Source: an uncultured Ruminococcus sp. (lineage in GTDB: Bacteria > Bacillota > Clostridia > Oscillospirales > Ruminococcaceae). Taken from it: DNA of 5,644 nucleotides. Positions 1 through 5,290 of the stretch are shown here, one piece after another (position 1 is the first letter of the stretch; every line of letters begins with the position of its first letter). The stretch spans positions 1-5,644 of the forward strand of contig CAMCMW010000128.1 in NCBI GenBank assembly GCA_945876155.1. The letters run 5' to 3'. The position numbers and the translations under genes were made by a program. Below the pieces are notes generated by a model. That model worked only from the letters and a program-made list of their open reading frames with translations. It was not told the origin of the DNA and searched no databases.

Positions 1-1266
1 ACAAACTGGATAATGGCGGCTACCGCAGTTTTAGCCACGCTGATAGGCTTTGCGTTAATGATGCTTATTATGGGAAAGTCACAGAAACACTTTATCCGTC
101 AGCAGACTGAGCTTGGCAACATCAACGGTCACATTGAAGAAGTTTACACAGGTCACAATGTTGTAAAGGTGTATAACGGCACTAAAAAGGCAGTTGAGGA
201 GTTTGAGGAGATAAACGGCAGACTTTATGACAGCGCATGGAAATCACAGTTCCTTTCCGGAATCATGCAGCCGCTTATGGGATTTATCGGCAACTTCGGC
301 TATGTGGCAGTATGCGTTGTAGGTGCTGCACTGGTTATGAACGACAAGATAACATTCGGCGTAATCGTTGCGTTTATGATGTATATCAGACTGTTCACCA
401 ATCCCCTTTCACAGATTGCACAGGCTGCTACAAGCTTACAGACAACAGCCGCAGCCTCTGAGCGTGTATTTGAATTTCTCGCCGCTGAGGAAATGGAAGA
501 TGAAAGCGGAAAAACAAAGCGTCTTGAAACCGCAAAGGGCGACGTTGAGTTTAAGAACGTCAGGTTCGGATATGTGGACGACAAAATCATTATCAACAAT
601 TTCTCCGCACACGCTAAAGCCGGACAGAAAATTGCAATCGTTGGTCCGACTGGTGCAGGAAAAACCACAATGGTAAATCTGCTTATGAGGTTTTACGAGC
701 TGAACTCCGGTAAGATTCTCATTGACGGAGTACCCACAGACCAGCTGACCCGTGAAAATGTACACGACCTTTTCTGTATGGTTTTACAGGATACCTGGCT
801 TTTCGAGGGTACTGTAAGAGAAAATATTGTGTACAGCAAAGAGGGAGTGACTGACGAGGATATTTCAAGAGCGTGCAAGGCAGTGGGAATTGACCACTTT
901 ATCAGAACTCTCCCTGACGGCTACGACACAGTACTCAACGACAAGGCAAATCTTTCAGCCGGACAGAAACAGCTTATCACGATAGCAAGAGCCATGATTG
1001 AAAATGCTCCTCTGCTTATACTTGACGAGGCGACAAGTTCAGTTGACACAAGAACTGAAATCCAGATTCAGAACGCAATGGATAAGCTCACTGAGGGAAG
1101 AACATCTTTTGTTATTGCCCACAGGCTTTCCACAATCAAAAACGCCGACCTTATCCTTGTAATGAAAGACGGCGACATTATCGAAAGCGGTAACCACGAG
1201 GAACTGCTTGCAAAGAACGGTTTCTATGCTGAGCTTTACAACAGTCAGTTTGAACAGGCGTCATAA
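1..1266 (+). CDS. ABC exporter half-transporter, permease plus ATPase (5' truncated by window)
   Basis: This is the C-terminal 421 residues of a type I (MsbA/MDR-like) ABC exporter half-transporter, which uses ATP hydrolysis to drive export across the cytoplasmic membrane. The frame is open to the window edge, so the ATG at 13 is internal and the true start lies upstream. Numbering from the first codon, hydrophobic segments lie at about 5-27, 90-113 and 118-133 (the later membrane helices). The nucleotide-binding domain runs from about 178 and has Walker A GPTGAGKT (215-222), the Q-loop glutamine (Q263), signature LSAGQ (318-322), Walker B LLILDE with catalytic Glu343, and the H-loop His374. 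LSAGQ differs from LSGGQ by one residue; such variants occur in Firmicute heterodimeric exporters. All catalytic residues are present, so this looks like the active half of a heterodimer or a homodimer. A partner may lie upstream, outside the window. The substrate (drug, lipid or peptide) cannot be told. It is probably co-transcribed with the kinase gene 12 bases downstream. Confidence 0.95.
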   Translation, partial: TNWIMAATAVLATLIGFALMMLIMGKSQKHFIRQQTELGNINGHIEEVYTGHNVVKVYNGTKKAVEEFEEINGRLYDSAWKSQFLSGIMQPLMGFIGNFGYVAVCVVGAALVMNDKITFGVIVAFMMYIRLFTNPLSQIAQAATSLQTTAAASERVFEFLAAEEMEDESGKTKRLETAKGDVEFKNVRFGYVDDKIIINNFSAHAKAGQKIAIVGPTGAGKTTMVNLLMRFYELNSGKILIDGVPTDQLTRENVHDLFCMVLQDTWLFEGTVRENIVYSKEGVTDEDISRACKAVGIDHFIRTLPDGYDTVLNDKANLSAGQKQLITIARAMIENAPLLILDEATSSVDTRTEIQIQNAMDKLTEGRTSFVIAHRLSTIKNADLILVMKDGDIIESGNHEELLAKNGFYAELYNSQFEQAS

Positions 1267-1278
1267 GGGGGAAGAAAA

Positions 1279-1866
1279 ATGAAATTCAACTATATTGCAA
1301 TAGAAAGAGAGTATGCAAGCGGCGGAAGTGAGATAGGCAGAAAGGTTTCAGAAATACTCCATATCCCCTGCTACGGCAGAGAGATTGTTGAGCTTACCGC
1401 AAAACGCCGTAACGTATCCGTTGAGTACATAGAAGAACTCGAGGAGAACACCTCCGGCAGTTTCCTCTACTCCCTTTACAGAATGTCAGATGTGACAGGT
1501 TCGCCTACAGAATCAGAGGCGGTGAACGTTGAGGAAATCAATGTTATCCGTGAACTTGCCGGAAACGGTCCTGCGGTTTTTGTGGGAAGGAGTGCCGCTG
1601 TTGCACTGCACCAGAAATACAATGTGCTTAAAGTTTTCGTTCATGCGTCTGAGGAATTCCGTGAAAAAAGAGCCAGTGAAGTTTACGGTATCGAAAAAAG
1701 CAGTGTTAAATCGGTAATCAGAAGTTACGACAAAAGGCGTGCCGCATACTACAAAGCCAATTTCGGCAGAGAATGGAAAGACTACGGCAGTTACGACCTG
1801 GTTCTGGACAGCAGTGTTCTCGGAACAGACAAATGCGCCGCCGCCATTGCCCAGTGCGCCCGCTGA
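1279..1866 (+). CDS. Cytidylate kinase-like family protein
   Basis: This 195-residue protein matches the cytidylate kinase-like family, P-loop NMP-kinase relatives common in Clostridia whose substrate is mostly untested. The N-terminus carries the family's modified P-loop, REYASGGSEIG (10-20), followed by IPCYGREI (29-36), where most members have YD rather than YG. The second conserved block AVFVGRSA (99-106) corresponds to the usual VGRGA. The C-terminal part has VFVHASEEFR (119-128), the Arg-rich lid-like SYDKRRAAYY (149-158), W166 and YDLVLDSS (172-179). Length is normal for the family. The start is supported by GGGGGA at 1267-1272, six bases before ATG. It lies 12 bases after the ABC exporter stop, so the two are very likely one operon. 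This is not the housekeeping Cmk, which has a standard GxxGxGKG P-loop. The stop codon touches a tandem hairpin repeat. Family assignment is firm; substrate is unknown. Confidence 0.88.
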   Translation: MKFNYIAIEREYASGGSEIGRKVSEILHIPCYGREIVELTAKRRNVSVEYIEELEENTSGSFLYSLYRMSDVTGSPTESEAVNVEEINVIRELAGNGPAVFVGRSAAVALHQKYNVLKVFVHASEEFREKRASEVYGIEKSSVKSVIRSYDKRRAAYYKANFGREWKDYGSYDLVLDSSVLGTDKCAAAIAQCAR

Positions 1867-1906
1867 CCCGGTGACCCGGGAGGACAGTCGGTGACCCGAC
1901 AGGACA
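1867..1906 (+). repeat. Two tandem 20-nt hairpin units with compensatory stem changes
   Basis: Two direct 20-nt units abut each other immediately after the kinase stop codon. Unit 1 (1867-1886) is CCCGGTGACCCGGGAGGACA. Unit 2 (1887-1906) is GTCGGTGACCCGACAGGACA. Each is a perfect 5-bp stem with loop TGAC followed by linker AGGACA. The units differ only at positions 1, 2, 13 and 14. These pair with each other (1 with 14, 2 with 13), so C-G becomes G-C and C-G becomes T-A while the stem is kept. No T-tract follows, so this is not an ordinary intrinsic terminator. The element would fold on either strand (loop GTCA on the minus strand), so the functional strand is unknown. I do not recognise it as a named RNA or repeat family. 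Confidence 0.8.
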
Positions 1907-1939
1907 AATCGTTGTTGGTTTTATGGTAGCGGTTTCTTT

Positions 1940-1969
1940 TTGGCTCGACCGGCAGCTTTGGTGTATAAT
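1940..1969 (+). promoter_or_regulatory. Candidate sigma-A promoter inside the intergenic gap
   Basis: A perfect TATAAT at 1964-1969 is preceded at 18 bases by TTGGCT (1940-1945), which matches four of six bases of the -35 consensus. TG directly precedes the -10 hexamer. Transcription would begin near 1976 and run into the motif cluster and the terminator at 2242-2276, giving a non-coding transcript of about 300 nt. The only ORF near the start is seven codons long (ATG at 1978). In AT-rich DNA a TATAAT can arise by chance, so this is a candidate only. Confidence 0.3.
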
Positions 1970-2031
1970 TCAGGGCATGAACGGCAATCTGTATGAATAA
2001 AACAATATTTACCATAAGCCCTCCTGAATAA

Positions 2032-2191
2032 ATTCCTTTTATTCCTTTATTCCCATACCCCCCTCAATAAATTGTATTTATTCCAAAGTGGATATTACCA
2101 AAAAATCAATAATAGTTATATATTTTAATGATTATACTTTACTGTTTTCATTTTTTTCAGGGTGGGGGTGGAATAAAGGAATTTAAGGAAT
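2032..2191. repeat. Long imperfect inverted repeat built from GGAATAAA motifs
   Basis: The arm at 2032-2053 pairs with 2170-2191 over 22 positions with two mismatches. The perfect core is ATTCCTTTATTCC (2041-2053) against its complement GGAATAAAGGAAT (2170-2182). Beyond the core, C-rich sequence at 2058-2063 faces G-rich sequence at 2160-2168, so the pairing may continue after a small bulge. The arms enclose about 116 bp of very AT-rich DNA. The octamer GGAATAAA or its complement TTTATTCC occurs at 2038-2045, 2046-2053, 2077-2084, 2170-2177 and 2187-2194, and TGAATAAA at 1994-2001 and 2025-2032. It could be a protein-binding array, an RNA stem or an inversion site; the sequence alone does not decide. 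Confidence 0.6.
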
Positions 2192-2241
2192 AAATTATTT
2201 TTTGTGTAAGTAAGGCACAACAATTTTTCTTGACAAAACTA

Positions 2242-2276
2242 AATCCTGTTGCAAAAGTGCAGCAGGATTGTTTTTT
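2242..2276. terminator. Bidirectional intrinsic terminator between convergent units
   Basis: AATCCTGTTGC (2242-2252) pairs with GCAGCAGGATT (2259-2269) through an 11-bp stem with one G-T wobble, closed by the loop AAAAGT. On the plus strand it is followed by GTTTTTTAT (2270-2278), a good T-tract. On the minus strand it is followed by TTTAGTTTTG, a weaker one. It lies 10 bases past the flagellin stop codon, so it most likely ends the leftward flagellin transcript and also stops rightward reading from the kinase side. Confidence 0.85.
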
Positions 2277-2279
2277 ATA

Positions 2280-3989
2280 TTACTGTAAAAGTTTCAGAAT
2301 ATCCTGAGGCTGAGTGTTAGCCTGAGCAAGCATAGCCTGTGCTGACTGTGTAAGAATATTCTGCATTGTATACTCGGACATCATCTTTGCCATATCAGTA
2401 TCCTTTATACGGCTTTTGGCAGCCTTCATATTCTCAGCTGTATTTCCTGCGCTTTCAACAGTTCTTTCAAGATGTTTTTCCTTTGCACCGTAATCACTTC
2501 GTATAAGAGAAATATTGTCAGAAACTTTTTTAACATAGTCAACGTTTTTCATTGCGTTTTCCTGAGTGGAAATATCAAGAACAACTGCATTTTTGTAAGC
2601 AGAAGTACCGGCATTGCCTCTGAGTGCATTGTGACTTACTGCCGCATAGGTTTCGTAGGTTACAGTTGAAGTTGATGAACCGCCGGAGCCACCGGAGCCG
2701 CCCCCTGCATCTGCTGTGACACTTGAACCGCTCAGACTGCCTGAAACGCCCCATCTGCCTGAACTGCTTCCCGAACCCGGGTTAGTAATTTCAAGAGTTT
2801 TCTCCCCTGTTTTAACAAAGGACTGCACAGGCTGAAAAAGCTTGTCTGTGTGCATATTGTAAAGTTTCAGAATAAGCTTGTCTGCCTTTTCTCCGGTCTC
2901 ACCAATCTGTAAACAGATTGTCCTGTCCTTTTCATTGTGTACCGTTATTTCGCTGTCCTTGGGAATTACATACTGACTTGTCGAAAGTTTCATACTTGCG
3001 GTGTAGAAGTCCTTACCGTTAAGAAGTGCCTTTATATCGTCACTGCTTTTTGAACTGCTTTCAACTATCGCATCAGAGCCATCTTTCGCATAATAAACCT
3101 GTTTCCCCTCCAGACAGGATAAGTTACTGTACAGTGCTTTATAGGCATTGATAGCACCATCTATAAGTGCTGCTGTCTGTGAACCGGCAGCATCATCGCC
3201 TTCAATAAACGGAGGTACTGTAGCAATGCTGTAGCTGTAGTATGTTTTCTCTATATCGGCTTTGTTATATGCGGTATTTGTATCGTTAGCAGAAAATCCC
3301 AGTCCGGCTTTTATTGATGCAGCGTCGGCATTGTTATCAGTTATAAATAATTTTTTAAGGTCATCTGTATAGTATATGGCTTTATTTTTTATATCGTCAG
3401 GGTTTTTCTGGTGTTCTGAAATATATTTTCCGATTGCGTCAGAGAGAATAATAATTGCCTCTGCTCCTTTTGACTGGGCAATGTTGTCACGGTCAGGCAG
3501 GTATTCGCTGTACGCCACAGGAGTATCTATTTTCATTTTCTCTTTATCTTCAACTGTTATAGTACTGCCGTCAAAAAGCTTGTTCTGATTGAAGTTTGCA
3601 GTATCAGCAATTCTGTCGATTTCAGCCCCCAGCTGGTTCATTTCAAGCTGAAGAGCCTCCCTGTCGGTCTCATCATCAAGAATACCGTTTGCAGACTTTT
3701 CCGTAAGCTCCACCATTCTTACTACCATTTCCTGCATTTCACCCAGATATCCGTCGGCAGTTTTCACAAGGCTTATTCCGTCCTCACAAGCAGATTCAAT
3801 TGTTTCAAGAGCAATTATCTGCGCCCTCATTGCCTCAGTAACCTGGAGACCCGACGCATCATCAGCCGCCCTGTTTATAAAATATCCTGAAACCAGTTTT
3901 TCAAGCGCACTCTGTCCCTTTTTGGAATTATTTTTCATGATTTTGCCTGCACTGGCTGCAGAACTGTTTGTTCTCAGTGATATCCCCAT
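2280..3989 (-). CDS. Divergent flagellin with Gly/Ser-rich insertion
   Basis: This is a flagellin, the exported subunit of the flagellar filament. The N-terminal D0/D1 region (1-141) has the hallmark block SGYFINRAADDASGLQVTEA (34-53), DGISLVKTADG (70-80) and IDRIADTANFNQNKLFDG (124-141). The C-terminal D1/D0 region has SRIKDTDMAKMM (526-537) and ILTQSAQAMLAQANTQPQ (545-562). The block LQIG...LYNMHTDKLF (360-385) resembles the segment that usually precedes the C-terminal helix. Residues 142-355 are the variable surface region, with no recognised enzyme motif. A Gly/Ser-rich stretch follows at 404-440. The protein has three cysteines (68, 292, 359), unusual for flagellins. The core is divergent: SGYF where SGLR is typical, and GAKEKHL where GAxxNRL is typical. 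GGAGGAG at 3994-4000 precedes ATG by four bases, and the start aligns with the usual flagellin N-terminus. It forms a single-gene unit between two terminators, with no other flagellar gene visible. Whether it is a main or minor filament protein is unknown. Confidence 0.93.
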   Translation of the reverse strand: MGISLRTNSSAASAGKIMKNNSKKGQSALEKLVSGYFINRAADDASGLQVTEAMRAQIIALETIESACEDGISLVKTADGYLGEMQEMVVRMVELTEKSANGILDDETDREALQLEMNQLGAEIDRIADTANFNQNKLFDGSTITVEDKEKMKIDTPVAYSEYLPDRDNIAQSKGAEAIIILSDAIGKYISEHQKNPDDIKNKAIYYTDDLKKLFITDNNADAASIKAGLGFSANDTNTAYNKADIEKTYYSYSIATVPPFIEGDDAAGSQTAALIDGAINAYKALYSNLSCLEGKQVYYAKDGSDAIVESSSKSSDDIKALLNGKDFYTASMKLSTSQYVIPKDSEITVHNEKDRTICLQIGETGEKADKLILKLYNMHTDKLFQPVQSFVKTGEKTLEITNPGSGSSSGRWGVSGSLSGSSVTADAGGGSGGSGGSSTSTVTYETYAAVSHNALRGNAGTSAYKNAVVLDISTQENAMKNVDYVKKVSDNISLIRSDYGAKEKHLERTVESAGNTAENMKAAKSRIKDTDMAKMMSEYTMQNILTQSAQAMLAQANTQPQDILKLLQ

Positions 3990-4021
3990 ACTTCTCCTCC
4001 CGAAAAGAATCTACATATTAT

Positions 4022-4047
4022 TTATCGTTATTTTTTTAAAAAAATAA
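4022..4047 (-). promoter_or_regulatory. Flagellin promoter region: SigD-like -10 and T7A7 palindrome
   Basis: On the minus strand AACGATAA (4029-4022) matches six of eight bases of the SigD/FliA -10 consensus GCCGATAA, in the right place to give a leader of about 25 nt before the flagellin RBS. The expected -35 TAAA at a 15-base spacing is not there (TTTA instead). The spacer is instead filled by a perfect 20-bp palindrome, TTA-T7-A7-TAA (4028-4047), which would be intrinsically bent or stiff DNA and may act as an UP-like element or a regulator site. SigD control of flagellins is established in Firmicutes; its use here is inference. Confidence 0.4.
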
Positions 4048-4060
4048 ATAGTTTGTTCTG

Positions 4061-4102
4061 AAAAAATGCAAAGAAATACCGCCGTAAATCCTACAGCGGT
4101 AT
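4061..4102 (-). terminator. Intrinsic terminator of the sigma/membrane protein operon
   Basis: Read leftward, ATACCGCTGTA (4102-4092) pairs with TACGGCGGTAT (4086-4076) in an 11-bp stem with one G-T wobble and a five-base loop GGATT, followed by TTTCTTTGCATTTTTT. It begins seven bases after the stop codon of the membrane protein gene. It therefore separates that operon from the flagellin gene downstream. Confidence 0.88.
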
Positions 4103-4108
4103 CTGAAC

Positions 4109-5290
4109 TTATTCCAATACTTCACAGGTTTCAGCATTTACAAAGAATGTTTCGTGATAGTCAAAGCCGTCCTGAACAAATTCCGGAGTGTAATATCTGC
4201 ATTCAACTGTTGAATAGAATTCCCAGTAAGGGCGCAGTTCGTAAGTTTTTCCGTACTCCACCGGCACAGGAATATATACAAGACTGCAGTTGTTTACAGT
4301 GGTATCAGAAAGGGGTATTTCCCTGTCGTACTTTTTGTATAAAGCGTATGCCGCCTCTTCTGCTGTGCAAACCTCTGCCTTTGAATTTACGCTTTCAGAA
4401 GTATCAAAAACCCATCTTGCCTGGAAACATTCAACGCCCCTGCGGCTTACCACTGCATATATTTCAGCCCCCTCAGTACAAAACTTTGCAGAATCATACC
4501 TCTGAGAAGTTATCGGCAAATCTCCGCCGTCAGCATGATAAACAATAAGGTATGCCTCCTGTTCCTCTGTCCATTCCGGAAGTACTTCCCCATGCTTGTA
4601 AATTCTTTCACCCTTTTCATTTCTTATATCATCCTCTTTTATCAGTGTTTCACAGTCAAGAGCAACAATCTCATAAGATGAAACCGGTATTTCAAGTGCG
4701 TCAATTAGTGCGTCCGCCTTTGCAAGGGACTCCTGCTTGTCAAGTCCGTCAATTTCAGATTTTGTGAAAGGATTTTTTCCCGCACCCATTGAACTCAGTA
4801 CAATTGAAGAAATGTACAGGTAATCATAGTCTGACTTAATGCGCCATGATATATCGCCGTCCTCATAGCACACAGTAGAATCATCATCAAAATCAAACCA
4901 CTTTCTCCTGATATCCGGATTGGTATCACTTGGATATTCGTCACTGTCAACCACCGTCTTACCCTCCATAAAGAGCTGGTTTATCACATCTTCATTCCAC
5001 TTTTTCGGTACGGCGTTCAGCACCTGAACCTGTTTTTTCTGAGGTTCTGCCACAGAACTGATGCTCATTTCAAACTTCATGGTCTTAACGAATATACCTC
5101 TCAGTTCGTCCGCAAAAGCCGCTGTTATGCAGACACAGCCCACTACTGCCGCCGCCAGAACCGGTATCAGCTTTTTCTTGCTGAAACTGTGCTTTGTGCT
5201 TTTGCGTGTACTGGTTTCAATGATATCCTCCTTTAACTCCGGACGGACTTCAAGGCGCTGTACAGCTTTTTTGTAATCGTTCATATTCAT
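4109..5290 (-). CDS. Membrane-anchored putative anti-sigma/sensor protein
   Basis: This 393-residue protein has a short charged N-terminus inside the cell (1-39), one membrane helix (about 40-60, LIPVLAAAVVGCVCITAAFA) after a Lys-rich stop, and a large outer domain of about 330 residues. I do not recognise the outer domain by name. Its end, RPYWEFYS...DGFDYHETFFVNAETCEVLE, resembles the closing strands of PepSY-like domains, where VNAxTGEVL is typical; here the Gly is Cys. Eight cysteines lie outside the membrane (141, 213, 271, 288, 308, 335, 364, 389) and two within it (52, 54). No HxxxCxxC zinc motif of classical ZAS anti-sigma factors is present. The anti-sigma role is inferred from the coupling to an ECF sigma gene and this topology. 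A TTG at 5296 keeps the frame open upstream, but ATG at 5290 is preferred: it forms an ATGA overlap with the sigma stop and lies eight bases after GGAG. Confidence 0.8.
   Translation of the reverse strand: MNMNDYKKAVQRLEVRPELKEDIIETSTRKSTKHSFSKKKLIPVLAAAVVGCVCITAAFADELRGIFVKTMKFEMSISSVAEPQKKQVQVLNAVPKKWNEDVINQLFMEGKTVVDSDEYPSDTNPDIRRKWFDFDDDSTVCYEDGDISWRIKSDYDYLYISSIVLSSMGAGKNPFTKSEIDGLDKQESLAKADALIDALEIPVSSYEIVALDCETLIKEDDIRNEKGERIYKHGEVLPEWTEEQEAYLIVYHADGGDLPITSQRYDSAKFCTEGAEIYAVVSRRGVECFQARWVFDTSESVNSKAEVCTAEEAAYALYKKYDREIPLSDTTVNNCSLVYIPVPVEYGKTYELRPYWEFYSTVECRYYTPEFVQDGFDYHETFFVNAETCEVLE

Larger units (their letters stand above)
1907..2241. other. Convergent intergenic region without a convincing gene
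   Basis: With the hairpin units before it and the terminator after it, this stretch makes up the 413-bp gap between convergent genes. The left part, to about 1990, is of mixed composition and holds a promoter-like site. The right part is very AT-rich and holds the GGAATAAA motif cluster. A weak inverted repeat pairs ATTCAGGGC (1968-1976) with GCCCTCCTGAAT (2018-2029), leaving a CC bulge. A perfect small palindrome, AATAAAT-TGT-ATTTATT, lies at 2066-2082. A short stem TTGTGT/GCACAA (2202-2207 and 2215-2220, one G-T pair) is followed by five T at 2224-2228 and could be a weak rightward terminator. I see no tRNA or known riboswitch. Confidence 0.6.

Noticed and set aside
300..765. Long overlapping ORFs within the ABC exporter (both strands)
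   Set aside because: They lie entirely inside a clearly conserved ABC transporter frame and have no protein-like motifs or RBS of their own.
1867..1906. CRISPR array
   Set aside because: The units are 20 nt with no unique spacers between them, and no cas gene is present.
1791..2015. 74-codon minus-strand ORF as an annotated gene
   Set aside because: About half is antisense to the kinase gene and hairpin units and looks like reverse-complement translation. The RBS alone is not enough, so it is kept only as a low-interest finding.
2158..2171. G-quadruplex at GGGTGGGGGTGG
   Set aside because: Only three G-runs, the last of two bases; at best a weak two-layer structure. It is better explained as part of the inverted repeat arm.
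2230..2258. TTGACA at 2230-2235 as a promoter -35 box
   Set aside because: No -10 hexamer exists at 16-18 bases; that position is the loop of the terminator hairpin.
2280..3989. Flagellinolysin (flagellin carrying a metalloprotease domain)
   Set aside because: The variable region was read for HExxH and has none.
4066..4767. Plus-strand ORFs opposite the membrane protein gene
   Set aside because: The 160-codon frame begins in the A-rich tail of a terminator and is antisense to a coherent membrane-protein frame; its composition is rich in Pro, Gln and Arg as expected for a shadow frame.
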